From positions 1 through 63,614 of the forward strand of contig CANQBL010000005.1 of assembly GCA_947589105.1 (NCBI GenBank): 63,614 bases of DNA, given 5' to 3'. Below the pieces are notes generated by a model, which was not told the DNA's origin, made no database searches, and saw nothing but the letters and a program-made list of their open reading frames with translations. The DNA comes from an uncultured Bacilli bacterium. GTDB lineage: Bacteria > Bacillota_I > Bacilli_A > RF39 > UBA660. Each line of letters begins with the position of its first letter. The first letter of the stretch is position 1. Position numbers and translations under genes: made by a program. Of the stretch, positions 1 to 7,819 are shown piece by piece.

Positions 1-36
1 CAGGAAAGCAAACTAGCCTAGTAGGTTGCTCTCTCT
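1..36 (-). ncRNA. leader RNA element, left copy (cut by window edge)
   Basis: Read on the minus strand, this stretch shares four ordered blocks with the right edge of the window (63533-63567): GAGAG, ACCTA, GGCTAGT and GCTTTCC. It begins just downstream of a good minus-strand promoter, so it is probably the 5' end of a transcript running off the left edge. In the right-hand copy the same element is followed by a hairpin and a small gene; here that part is missing. Family not recognised. The conservation is seen; the leader role is inferred. Confidence 0.5.
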
Positions 37-42
37 AAATAA

Positions 43-71
43 ATTATATAATATTAGTAAATATATGTAAA
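43..71 (-). promoter_or_regulatory. sigma-A type promoter for the left leader RNA
   Basis: On the minus strand TTTACA (66-71) and TATAAT (43-48) are separated by exactly 17 bases, predicting a start near base 36. This is where the conserved leader element begins. Confidence 0.65.
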
Positions 72-92
72 TGTTTTTTTCACAATAAGTAA

Positions 93-299
93 AAAATATT
101 GACTGAGGAAAATTCAAACTGTGAGATTAGTGATTATGTTGATGGTAATATAACATTGCAATCTGGTGAATGTATTGATATACAAATAACCTATATATGA
201 TTTGATTCTGGTAAAAGTGAACAACCAAAATTAAATTGTGGTACTGCTACTATGAAATATGATATTACTTTAGGCTTTACTCAAGCAACTAATGAATAG
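93..299 (+). pseudogene. decayed fragment of a secreted/surface protein
   Basis: An open frame from 93 to the TAG at 297-299 encodes a Thr/Asp/Cys-containing stretch ending GFTQATNE. It has no plausible start codon or ribosome binding site and is broken by an in-frame TGA at 198-200. TGA is used as a stop elsewhere in the window, so this is read as gene decay rather than recoding. Beta-rich composition with cysteines resembles an extracellular protein C-terminus. The family was not identified, and its parent could be a pseudopilin-like or TasA-like protein. Confidence 0.45.
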
Positions 300-304
300 A
301 ATAA

Positions 305-336
305 TAAAAAGAAATAAATTTGAATTTATTTCTTTT
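305..336. terminator. bidirectional terminator-like hairpin
   Basis: AAAGAAATAAATT and its complement AATTTATTTCTTT flank a 3-base loop, with A and T runs outside. It lies right behind the minus-strand gene ending at 341 and behind the decayed fragment on the plus strand. Confidence 0.7.
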
Positions 337-340
337 TATG

Positions 341-604
341 TTAAAACCATCTTCTAGGAGGGTATCCGTAGTATGGGTATGGTCTAGGAGGATAATAATA
401 TGACGGTCTATTATAACCATAACCGTTATTCCAAAATGCAGGGGCAATTGCAGCACCTGTTACGCCACCCAATAAAAATGGAAAAGCAAAACCTCCAACT
501 AATCTTTCATCATTAGTATTATTAGATTTTGTATTGTAAGTTGGAATGTAATAACCATAGTATTGGTTTGTTAATGGTAAACCGTTTTGATAACTTTGAT
601 TCAT
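341..604 (-). CDS. small Tyr/Pro-rich protein with Gly-rich hydrophobic segment
   Basis: An 87-residue protein. Residues 1-30 are polar and Tyr/Asn-rich, a Gly/Ala/Phe-rich hydrophobic stretch follows (GGFAFPFLLGGVTGAAIAP), and the last 30 residues are almost only Pro, Tyr, Arg and Gly (repeated YYPPRPYP-like units). The start at 604 is preferred over two in-frame upstream starts because AGAAAGGTG sits 8 bases before it. Such tails are common in spore-coat and surface proteins of Firmicutes, and the window holds spore genes, but no family is recognised. It is divergently transcribed from mutL and followed by a strong hairpin. Confidence 0.75.
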   Translation of the reverse strand: MNQSYQNGLPLTNQYYGYYIPTYNTKSNNTNDERLVGGFAFPFLLGGVTGAAIAPAFWNNGYGYNRPSYYYPPRPYPYYGYPPRRWF

Positions 605-648
605 TTTCATCACCTTTCTCTAAAATAGTATATGTTATAATAAATAAA

Positions 649-678
649 GTGACATAAGCATAATAAAAATGATATAAT
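649..678 (+). promoter_or_regulatory. promoter for mutL-kinase-miaA
   Basis: GTGACA at 649-654 and TATAAT at 673-678, 18-base spacer, 37 bases before the mutL start. No closer promoter is seen before miaA, which fits one operon. Confidence 0.55.
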
Positions 679-715
679 TAAAATAGCTTATTTAAGAATT
701 AGGAAGTGTTGTAAA

Positions 716-2491
716 TTGGGAAAAGTTAAAGTAATGGATGATATTTTGGCAAATAAAATATCAGCAGGAGAAGTTGTTGAAAAATGTGTTTCAGTTGTTA
801 AAGAATTGGTAGAAAATAGCGTTGATGCGGGCGCTAGTGAAATAAAAATAGAAGTTAAAGATGCTGGAACAAAATTAATAAAAGTAATTGATAACGGTAC
901 TGGTATGGATCATGATGATGCTCTTATGGCTTTTCAAAGGCATGCTACAAGTAAGTTATTAGATGAAATGGGACTTTTTAGAATTTCATCTTTAGGATTT
1001 AGAGGGGAAGCTCTTCCTTCAATAGCTTCGGTATCTGAAGTTATTTTAAAGACTTCTACTGGAGAAGTTGGAACAAGGCTTGAATTAAAAGGTGGTAAAT
1101 TAACTAAGGATGAAGTATCTGATGCAAGGCGTGGTACAGAAGTTACTGTTAAAAATTTATTTTATAATACACCTGCAAGACTTAAATATTTAAATAGCTT
1201 ATATAGTGAACTTGCAAACGTATGTGAATACGTTAATAAAATGGCTCTATCATATCCGGAAAAGAAATTTACTTTGATAAGCGATGATAAGGTATTACTT
1301 AATACTGATGCTTCTGGAAACTTACTTAAGGTAATAAAAGAAATATATGGTTTAGATGTTGCAAGGAAGATGAAAAAAATATCGGTTTTTAATGATGATT
1401 ATGACGTGGATGGTTTTATTTCACTTCCAGAGGTTACTAGATCTAGTAGAAGTCATATGATTACACTAGTTAATAATAGGGTTGTAAAAAATGTCGAATT
1501 AAATAGAGCGATAAATGATGCATATCATACTTATAAACCAGAGACAAGATATCCTATTGTTGTGCTTAATATAACAACTGATCCATCACTTGTTGACGTT
1601 AACGTACATCCTTCTAAATTAGATATAAAATTTAGTAATTTTGATGATTTAAAAGAACTTATTAAAAAGGGAATAAAAAATGTTTTAGATAAAGCTCTTT
1701 TAATTCCTAAAATTGAAAAGAAAGAAAATTTAGAACAACCAATTAAAACAAAAGTGCAACAACTTAATTTAGAAAGACAAAACGTAATTTCATCTAACGA
1801 GATAGATTATTCTATTTTTGATGAACCAGTAATGGAAGTAAATGATGATATAACAAGTTATAATGAAGAAGAAAATGTTAAACCAAATGAAGAAAATAAA
1901 AAAATAATTATGCCAGAAATGTATCCTGTAGGACTTGCTAAAGGAACGTACATAATATGTCATAATGAACTAGGCCTTTATATGATAGATCAGCATGCTG
2001 CAAAGGAAAGAATAAACTATGAAGGTTATTTAAAAGCGTTTGGTAATCCAAAAAGTGATAGCATAAAAATGCTTATTCCACTTACTTTAGAATTTCCATC
2101 TAACGAATTTATAATAATAAAACAAAATATTAACGTTTTAAAAGATATGCATTTTGATATTGAAGAAAGCGGTATAAACTCATTTGTTATAAAAGAGCAT
2201 CCTACTTGGATTAAAGAAGGTTACGAAGAAGAGTCAATTAAAAGAATTTTAGAAGTAATAATAAGTGAAGAAAAGAATTTTACAATTGAAAAATTTAGAG
2301 AAAAGGCTGCCATTATGCTTAGTTGTAAAATGGCTATTAAAGCTAATACAAACATATCAATAGAAGAAATGGAAGCTTTAATTGATGATTTAAGACGTTG
2401 TGATAATCCGTATACATGTCCTCATGGAAGACCAACTACCATATTTTATAGTAATTATGAACTTGAAAAAATGTTTAAAAGAGCTATGTAA
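716..2491 (+). CDS. mutL: DNA mismatch repair protein MutL
   Basis: Links mismatch recognition by MutS to strand incision. The N-terminal GHKL ATPase is clear: NKISAGEVVE, ENSVDAGA, DNGTGM and GFRGEALPSIASV in the first 110 residues, then the transducer domain with VDVNVHPSK. The C-terminal dimer domain carries the endonuclease motif DQHAAKERINYE (from residue 425), SCKMAIKAN and CPHGRPT, so the protein should nick DNA itself, as in Bacillus and unlike E. coli. The start is TTG at 716 with AGGA upstream: this keeps the family N-terminus MGKVKVMDDILANKI, and the internal ATG at 734 would cut it. One oddity is VEKC where most MutL proteins have VERP. mutS, often directly upstream, is not in the 700 bases to the left. 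Confidence 0.97.
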   Translation: MGKVKVMDDILANKISAGEVVEKCVSVVKELVENSVDAGASEIKIEVKDAGTKLIKVIDNGTGMDHDDALMAFQRHATSKLLDEMGLFRISSLGFRGEALPSIASVSEVILKTSTGEVGTRLELKGGKLTKDEVSDARRGTEVTVKNLFYNTPARLKYLNSLYSELANVCEYVNKMALSYPEKKFTLISDDKVLLNTDASGNLLKVIKEIYGLDVARKMKKISVFNDDYDVDGFISLPEVTRSSRSHMITLVNNRVVKNVELNRAINDAYHTYKPETRYPIVVLNITTDPSLVDVNVHPSKLDIKFSNFDDLKELIKKGIKNVLDKALLIPKIEKKENLEQPIKTKVQQLNLERQNVISSNEIDYSIFDEPVMEVNDDITSYNEEENVKPNEENKKIIMPEMYPVGLAKGTYIICHNELGLYMIDQHAAKERINYEGYLKAFGNPKSDSIKMLIPLTLEFPSNEFIIIKQNINVLKDMHFDIEESGINSFVIKEHPTWIKEGYEEESIKRILEVIISEEKNFTIEKFREKAAIMLSCKMAIKANTNISIEEMEALIDDLRRCDNPYTCPHGRPTTIFYSNYELEKMFKRAM

Positions 2492-2542
2492 CTTGACATT
2501 CATTTAGTTTTAATTTAGTATATCTTGCTAAAGAGGTGTTTA

Positions 2543-3211
2543 ATGATTAAAATTAATAGTAATGAACTATCAAGAATTAAAAATAATCCTATAAATGATA
2601 GTAATTCTGGAATTTTTGGGAGTTGTTATTATTATAAAAAAGATGAAATTATGAAAATTTTTAATAATTTGGATAGTTATATTTTAAATAATATAAAGTT
2701 AAATGTAAAAAGAACTTCAAACATTATAATATATCCGAATGATTTAGTTTTTTTAAATAAGAAATTTATAGGATACACCATGAACAAGGCTCCAGGTACA
2801 AGTTTAGATGAAATAATAAATGATATATTCTGTTTTAAAAAAGATATAGCTTTTGAAGAATTTTTAACTTTTTTCTATGATAAATTCATTCCTGAATTAA
2901 AAAAACAAGATGTATTAATGAATGATATTAAACCTTGTCATATGTTTATTGATGATAATATATATTTTATTGATACAGATTGTTATGAACAGCTAAGTAA
3001 TGAAAGTGAAGATGCGTTTAAACATAATGTCTTTATAATAAATCAAGTTTTAATGAACCTAATGCTTGATTATAGTGAATTTTATATACAAGAACCTACA
3101 CTAATTGAATTGGGTAATGTAAATTTCATGAAAAAACAACTTCATGAATTAGACGTTTTAACTCATGGTGATGTTAAGACTTTTAAAGAATTAGTATATT
3201 ATAAAAGGTGA
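2543..3211 (+). CDS. small protein-kinase-like protein
   Basis: A 222-residue protein with remnants of a kinase fold. There is a Gly-containing loop GIFGSCYYY (residues 23-31), a possible ATP lysine in EIMKIF (K38), a catalytic-loop-like NDIKPCHMF (N127-F135) and a metal-binding-like FIDTD (D144/D146). The HRD triad is replaced by MND, so catalysis is uncertain. At about 220 residues it is shorter than a Ser/Thr kinase and closer to lipopolysaccharide- or aminoglycoside-kinase-like proteins. The start at 2543 is chosen because AGAGGTG lies 5 bases upstream; the in-frame TTG at 2525 has no such site. It sits tightly between mutL and miaA (4 bases before miaA), so it is co-transcribed. Substrate unknown. 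Confidence 0.7.
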   Translation: MIKINSNELSRIKNNPINDSNSGIFGSCYYYKKDEIMKIFNNLDSYILNNIKLNVKRTSNIIIYPNDLVFLNKKFIGYTMNKAPGTSLDEIINDIFCFKKDIAFEEFLTFFYDKFIPELKKQDVLMNDIKPCHMFIDDNIYFIDTDCYEQLSNESEDAFKHNVFIINQVLMNLMLDYSEFYIQEPTLIELGNVNFMKKQLHELDVLTHGDVKTFKELVYYKR

Positions 3212-3215
3212 TAAA

Positions 3216-4082
3216 ATGATTTTAGCAATAGTAGGGCCAACTGGTGTTGGTAAAACAAAATTATCTGTTGAACTTGCAAAAAAATATAACGCAGAAATAA
3301 TATCTTGCGACAGTATGCAAATATATAAAAAAATGGATATTGGAACTGCAAAGGTAACTGAAGAAGAAAAAGAAGGTATTATTCATCATTTAATAGATAT
3401 AAAAGATGTAAATGATAATTATTCGGTTTATGATTATCAAAAAGATGCAAGAAAAGTACTTAATGATTTATTAAGTAAAAATAAAAATGTCATAATAGTA
3501 GGGGGAACAGGGTTATATTTAAAAGCTTTATTATATAACTATGAATTTAAACAAAACGACAATAAGAAGGATTTTAGTAAATTCTCAAACGAAGAATTAT
3601 ATAATATGGTTAAGAAAATAGATGATAATACTAAAATTCACGTTAATAATAGGCAAAGATTAGAAAGCTTTTTAAATAACCATGATTCTATTAATATAAA
3701 GTTGGGAAATGAGTTATTATATGATGCTAAAATAATAGGTCTTACAAGACCTAAAGAAGAATTATATCAAATAATAAATAAAAGGGTAGATGAAATGATT
3801 AATTCAGGATTAATTGAAGAAGCTAAATATTTTTATGATAATAACATTCATAGTAAAGCTATTAATACCGCAATTGCTTATAAAGAACTTTATATGTATT
3901 TTGATGGTAAAATAAGTTTAGATGAAGCCATTAATTTAATTAAACAAAGAAGTCGTAATTATGCAAAAAGACAATATACGTGGTTTAATAATCAAATGGA
4001 AGTTAATTGGTTTAACATAGATGCAATTAACTTTGAAAACACAATTAATGCAGTAATTCAGTTTTTACAAAAAAATAAATAA
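3216..4082 (+). CDS. miaA: tRNA dimethylallyltransferase MiaA
   Basis: Transfers a dimethylallyl group to N6 of A37 in tRNAs reading UNN codons. Residues 6-13 form the P-loop GPTGVGKT. DSMQIYKKMDIGTAK and the downstream GGTGLYLKALL are family signatures, and the C-terminal half has the KQRSRNYAKRQYTWF motif of the tRNA-binding part. 288 residues is slightly short for the family (about 300-315). The ATG follows AAAGGTGATAAA, 4 bases after the kinase-like gene. mutL-miaA neighbourhood is widely conserved. Confidence 0.96.
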   Translation: MILAIVGPTGVGKTKLSVELAKKYNAEIISCDSMQIYKKMDIGTAKVTEEEKEGIIHHLIDIKDVNDNYSVYDYQKDARKVLNDLLSKNKNVIIVGGTGLYLKALLYNYEFKQNDNKKDFSKFSNEELYNMVKKIDDNTKIHVNNRQRLESFLNNHDSINIKLGNELLYDAKIIGLTRPKEELYQIINKRVDEMINSGLIEEAKYFYDNNIHSKAINTAIAYKELYMYFDGKISLDEAINLIKQRSRNYAKRQYTWFNNQMEVNWFNIDAINFENTINAVIQFLQKNK

Positions 4083-4110
4083 GGAACTTATAAAGTTTCT
4101 TATTTATTTT
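4074..4110. terminator. bidirectional terminator between miaA and the transglutaminase gene
   Basis: AAATAAATAAGGAACTT pairs with AAGTTTCTTATTTATTT across a 3-base loop, with T-runs readable on both strands. It overlaps the stop of miaA and lies at the end of the converging minus-strand gene. Confidence 0.8.
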
Positions 4111-5033
4111 GCTTCAATATAAATATCATCGTTAAATAAGTGTTCGGTATCAGAATTATTTTTAAGAGTATTAGTATCGATTAGAAAATATTTATCGCTT
4201 AATAAATCAGTTTTATCGATGGTTATAGGATCATCCCAAGTAAGATCGACGTGTAGCCATTTTCCTTCAACATAAACCAAATTCCATACGTGGGTATCTG
4301 ATGATATACGATAGTTTTTAACCTTCATTTTTTCTAAGAACAAACTCATTGCATCTGCGTAACCACTACATATACCATTACCTTCTAATAATACTCCATA
4401 AGCAGTTGAGGAGTTTATATCAGAAAGACCAGTTTTGTTATTAGAATCATATTTAGTATTATTTATTATGTAATCATGAAATATCTTTATATTTTGTCTT
4501 ACGTTTTTAGAACTATCATAGTTCTTGTCATAAATTTCGTTTACTTTTTCATTTATTTTTCTAATCTGCTCCTTAGTATACCTAGGGTCTTTTTTTATAG
4601 TTATTCTTCCGGTACTACTAAATGATGTATTAACATTATTGAAAGTATTAAAAGGGTGAACAAAATTACTTAAATCTGTTAAATAAGTGTTATTTTCAAC
4701 CATTTTTTTAACATCATTTATGCAAGATAAATAATCAGGATCACATTTAACAGTATATTCATTCCAACCCGCATCAAGAAAAGTATATAAGAAATTTTTT
4801 GCATCTTCAATATTTTTTATAGTTGTGTTTTCATTTATTTTTAAATACTCATAATTTTCTTTTTTTCGATAAATATTATCTGTTAAATTCTGTCTTATAT
4901 CAGTTTCAAAGTACTTAGAATAAATGTATTCTATTTTATTTAATAATAAATAATAATTATCATATATTAAGTATCCAGTAATTACCACTATGATTACTTT
5001 AATAGCTATTTTTACTAATTTTTTTAAGTTCAT
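4104..5033 (-). CDS. membrane-anchored transglutaminase-like (cysteine protease fold) protein
   Basis: A 309-residue protein with one N-terminal membrane segment (about residues 9-24) and a C-terminal transglutaminase-core domain. The likely catalytic triad is Cys222 in GNGICSGYADAM, His248 in DTHVWN and Asp263 in HVDLTWDD, the usual order and spacing. About 190 residues between the anchor and the core are not recognisable. It is probably on the outer face of the membrane; such proteins act as peptidases, crosslinkers or peptidoglycan-linked enzymes. It converges on miaA and lies upstream of rpsT on the same strand, separated by the rpsT terminator. The specific role is unknown. Confidence 0.8.
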   Translation of the reverse strand: MNLKKLVKIAIKVIIVVITGYLIYDNYYLLLNKIEYIYSKYFETDIRQNLTDNIYRKKENYEYLKINENTTIKNIEDAKNFLYTFLDAGWNEYTVKCDPDYLSCINDVKKMVENNTYLTDLSNFVHPFNTFNNVNTSFSSTGRITIKKDPRYTKEQIRKINEKVNEIYDKNYDSSKNVRQNIKIFHDYIINNTKYDSNNKTGLSDINSSTAYGVLLEGNGICSGYADAMSLFLEKMKVKNYRISSDTHVWNLVYVEGKWLHVDLTWDDPITIDKTDLLSDKYFLIDTNTLKNNSDTEHLFNDDIYIEAK

Positions 5034-5068
5034 TGTATCACCATAATAATTATACCATTAAAACATAA

Positions 5069-5090
5069 AAAAAGAAGTATAATTACTTCG
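5069..5090 (-). terminator. rpsT terminator
   Basis: On the minus strand GAAGTAATTATACTTC is followed by seven T residues, directly overlapping the stop of rpsT. Confidence 0.75.
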
Positions 5091-5325
5091 TTTCATTTAC
5101 TTTTTTAGATAATCTAGATTTAAGACGAGCTGCCTTGTTTTTAGTTATAATTCCTTGACCTAAAGCTTTATCTATTCTTTTGTTAGCTGTATTTAAATTT
5201 TCTTTAGTTGCTTCTTTTTCAACTTTTTTAACAGCGGTTTTCATAGCTCCCTTTTTTAAAATGTTAGCATCATGCTTTGAAGCGATAACCTTAACCCTTT
5301 TCTTAGCACTTTTAATATTTGGCAT
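5083..5325 (-). CDS. rpsT: 30S ribosomal protein S20
   Basis: An 80-residue basic protein starting MPNIKSAKKRVKV, which matches the S20 N-terminus, with KNKAARLKSRLSKKV at the end. It binds 16S rRNA early in 30S assembly. The ATG at 5325 has a perfect AGGAGGTGA site 5 bases upstream, so a longer in-frame reading with eight extra residues is rejected. The gene is divergent from gpr, as in Bacillus subtilis. Confidence 0.97.
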   Translation of the reverse strand: MPNIKSAKKRVKVIASKHDANILKKGAMKTAVKKVEKEATKENLNTANKRIDKALGQGIITKNKAARLKSRLSKKVNETK

Positions 5326-5433
5326 TTTTTCACCTCCTGGCGTTTTCATAACTTCTTATAGTTTAGCAAAAAAAAAATAAAAAATCAATAATAAATAATA
5401 TTTTTGGTAAAAATAAAAATGGGTGATGATTTA

Positions 5434-6444
5434 ATGCATAAAATTGATTTAGAAAAATATGAAATAAGAACTGATATGGCAATTGATTTAACAGAAAAAG
5501 ATAAAGAAAATTATAAGCCAATAACGTATGTTAAAAATAACGTTAAAGTATCGTGGTTAGATTTAGGAAAGGATAATAATATTGGAAAAAAACCAGGGAG
5601 TTACTTAACTCTTGAATTTGAAGATGTAACAGATGATGATGCTAAAAAAAACGTATCCATGGTATTTAAAGAAGAACTTACTAATATGTTATTAAAACTC
5701 GGATTTAATAAAAATACTAAAACACTTGTTATTGGATTAGGAAACATTAAGTCTACTCCTGATGCTTTAGGTCCTTTTGTATCTGATAAAATAATAGTTA
5801 CTAAACATTTTTTTGATATGGGAGTATCAGTAGAAGATAAATTTTCCTGTGTATCTTCTTTTTATCCTGGAGTAACAGGTACAACAGGTATTGAAACAAG
5901 TGATTTAATACAAGGGGTAAAAGACGTTGTAAAACCTGATTTATTAATTGTTGTTGATGCTCTTTCTTCTTCTTCAATTTCCAGGGTTAATAAAAGTATT
6001 CAAGTATCAGATGCAGGCATATCCCCTGGTAGCGGGATAGGTAATAAAAGAAAGGAAATCTCAAAGGAAACTTTAGGAATACCTGTTATTGCAATCGGAG
6101 TTCCTACCGTTACATCGGCCGCGGTAATTGTATCGGATACAATTAATTATATGATAAAAAATTATGCTTATAATAAGAATTTTTCAAAAAGTAAGGCATC
6201 TAAATTAGTCACAAAACCAGTTAATTATTTAAATAAAGAAGTTTTAGCTACTAATGATGATAAAAAAACGTTTCTTGGTTTAGTAGGATTACTAAGTGAA
6301 GAAGAATTAATCAGTTTAACATATGAGGTTTTAACCCCAATTGGATATAACTTGATGGTTACACCAAAAGAAGTTGATTTTGTAATAGAAAAACTAAGTG
6401 ATGTTATAAGTTATGGAATAAACCATAGCTTAAATGAAATATAA
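5434..6444 (+). CDS. gpr: spore protease GPR (germination protease)
   Basis: Degrades small acid-soluble spore proteins at germination. Family signatures: RTDMAIDL near the N-terminus (the region of autoprocessing), VIGLGNIKSTPDALGP, SSFYPGVTGTTGIETSD, DLLIVVDALSSSS, and SDAGISPGSGIGNKRKEIS followed by IGVPTVTSAAVIVSDT. Length 336, close to the usual 340-370. The start at 5434 (MHKIDLEKYE) is chosen because GGGTGATGA lies 4-6 bases upstream; earlier in-frame starts lack this. It is immediately followed by spoIIP, the classical gpr-spoIIP pair. Together they are strong evidence that the organism makes endospores. Confidence 0.96.
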   Translation: MHKIDLEKYEIRTDMAIDLTEKDKENYKPITYVKNNVKVSWLDLGKDNNIGKKPGSYLTLEFEDVTDDDAKKNVSMVFKEELTNMLLKLGFNKNTKTLVIGLGNIKSTPDALGPFVSDKIIVTKHFFDMGVSVEDKFSCVSSFYPGVTGTTGIETSDLIQGVKDVVKPDLLIVVDALSSSSISRVNKSIQVSDAGISPGSGIGNKRKEISKETLGIPVIAIGVPTVTSAAVIVSDTINYMIKNYAYNKNFSKSKASKLVTKPVNYLNKEVLATNDDKKTFLGLVGLLSEEELISLTYEVLTPIGYNLMVTPKEVDFVIEKLSDVISYGINHSLNEI

Positions 6445-6510
6445 ATTTTATTATTTACTTCGACAATAATGACCTTCTATTTATGATAATTTAAATTTGA
6501 AGGTGATAAC

Positions 6511-7437
6511 ATGAAAAGATTTAAATCGGGGAAAATAAAAAAGAAAAACAAATTTAAACGATTATTCATTATGTTTGTTTTTGCATCATCGTATATATTT
6601 TCTTTGTTTTATATACCAGAAAATCGTCTTAATAAAAATATTTTAGATAATAAAGTTAATTATATTGATTTTAACTTTAAAAAATTTTTATCTGATAAAA
6701 CAACTGAAATAATAAATAAACCAGTAAGCTTACTTAATAGTAATGTAAAAAAAGCTTATTACACAAATGAAAAGAAAGCAAGTGTTAGTGTTAAAAAGGA
6801 TAATGTAGAAAAATTAGAAAATGAAAAAATAGAAACTACAGAAAAGTTTGAACCACTAATATATGTATATAATACTCATCAAAGTGAAAACTATACAGAT
6901 TATACCGTTTTACAAGCCGCTTCTTATTTAACAGATAAGTTAAATAAAAAAGGATTAGATACGTTTTTTGAAGAACAAAGTGTAACTACTTTTTTGCAAT
7001 CTAATAATATGAAATATTATAAGTCATACACTGTTTCTAGAAAATATTTAGAAGAAGCTAAACAAAAGTATCCTAGTATTACGTATTTTTTTGATATTCA
7101 CCGTGATGCGGTAAGTAAAAGCAAAAGTACTATAACAGTAGGTGAAAAAAGCTATGCTAAAATAATGTTTATTGTTGGTACTGATAATAAATCTTATCAA
7201 TCTAATTTAGATAATGCAAATAAACTAAATGATAATATAAATAAAAAAGTTCCAGGAATAACAAGAGGAGTAATGAAAAAAGGTGGATCTGGAGTAAATG
7301 GTATATATAACCAAGATACTTCTGCTAATTCTTTTTTAATAGAAGTAGGGGGTAATAATAACAATAAACAAGAAGTAATAAACACGATGGACGTTATCTT
7401 TGAAGCAGTAGAAGAGTACGTAAGAGGTGTTATATGA
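6511..7437 (+). CDS. spoIIP: stage II sporulation protein P (SpoIIP)
   Basis: A cell-wall amidase/endopeptidase that, with SpoIID and SpoIIM, remodels septal peptidoglycan during engulfment. It has a Lys-rich N-terminus, one membrane anchor (about residues 17-32), a linker to residue 115, then the catalytic domain. That domain shows YNTHQSENY (a zinc-binding His), TYFFDIHRDAV (second His), IMFIVGTDN and a C-terminal FLIEVGGNNNN carrying the usual glutamate. Length 308 is short for the family because the linker is short. The AAGGTGATAAC site precedes ATG 6511. The stop overlaps the start of the next gene (ATGA). Confidence 0.94.
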   Translation: MKRFKSGKIKKKNKFKRLFIMFVFASSYIFSLFYIPENRLNKNILDNKVNYIDFNFKKFLSDKTTEIINKPVSLLNSNVKKAYYTNEKKASVSVKKDNVEKLENEKIETTEKFEPLIYVYNTHQSENYTDYTVLQAASYLTDKLNKKGLDTFFEEQSVTTFLQSNNMKYYKSYTVSRKYLEEAKQKYPSITYFFDIHRDAVSKSKSTITVGEKSYAKIMFIVGTDNKSYQSNLDNANKLNDNINKKVPGITRGVMKKGGSGVNGIYNQDTSANSFLIEVGGNNNNKQEVINTMDVIFEAVEEYVRGVI

Positions 7438-7760
7438 TAAGTTATAAAAAAATATTTCATGGTTTTATATGGCTTTTGTTTCTTAGCTTTTTGGTTTTAT
7501 ACTTTTCCCAAGCTAATGGATACTACGAAGATTTAAATAATAAAACCTCATCATTAACAGAAGATAAAATAAAAGAGTTTGAGGAAGATGTTAAAAATGG
7601 TAAGGAAATAAAAGTTGAAAATTACGTAGTTAACATTAAAAAAGATTATGGTAATAAAATATCTTCTTTTGGACTATTTACATCAAAAACCTTTGCAGAA
7701 TATTTTAAAAAAGCCATGAATGGTATTTTTAATGGAATAGATAAGATGGTTAATGATTAA
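7434..7760 (+). CDS. yqxA: small membrane protein, YqxA-like
   Basis: A 108-residue protein with one N-terminal membrane segment (residues 10-26) and a charged, probably extracytoplasmic, remainder. Its position directly after spoIIP with a 4-base overlap, and before lepA in the ancestral order, matches yqxA of Bacillus subtilis (DUF3679). The family call rests mainly on position and size, because sequence likeness is weak. A sporulation role is plausible but not shown. The ancestral next gene, lepA, has been pushed 12.5 kb downstream by the LRR and repeat-gene insertions. Confidence 0.6.
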   Translation: MISYKKIFHGFIWLLFLSFLVLYFSQANGYYEDLNNKTSSLTEDKIKEFEEDVKNGKEIKVENYVVNIKKDYGNKISSFGLFTSKTFAEYFKKAMNGIFNGIDKMVND

Positions 7761-7772
7761 ACAAAAAAATAA

Positions 7773-7801
7773 TTGACTAACTTTGTATTTTTTAGTATCC
7801 T
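7773..7801 (+). promoter_or_regulatory. promoter for the LRR operon
   Basis: TTGACT at 7773-7778 and TATCCT at 7796-7801 with a 17-base spacer, 18 bases before the first LRR gene. Confidence 0.55.
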
Positions 7802-7819
7802 AAAAGTAGGAGAGTAGCA

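Noticed and set aside
198-200. TGA read as tryptophan (recoded genetic code)
   Set aside because: The frame around it has no start, and TGA ends spoIIP, hemW, trhP2, rsmE and other intact genes in this window, while TGG is used for Trp in conserved motifs.
5180-5380. Plus-strand 66-residue open frame opposite rpsT
   Set aside because: It is antisense to the conserved S20 gene, has no ribosome binding site and its hydrophobic composition is the mirror of the Lys-rich S20.
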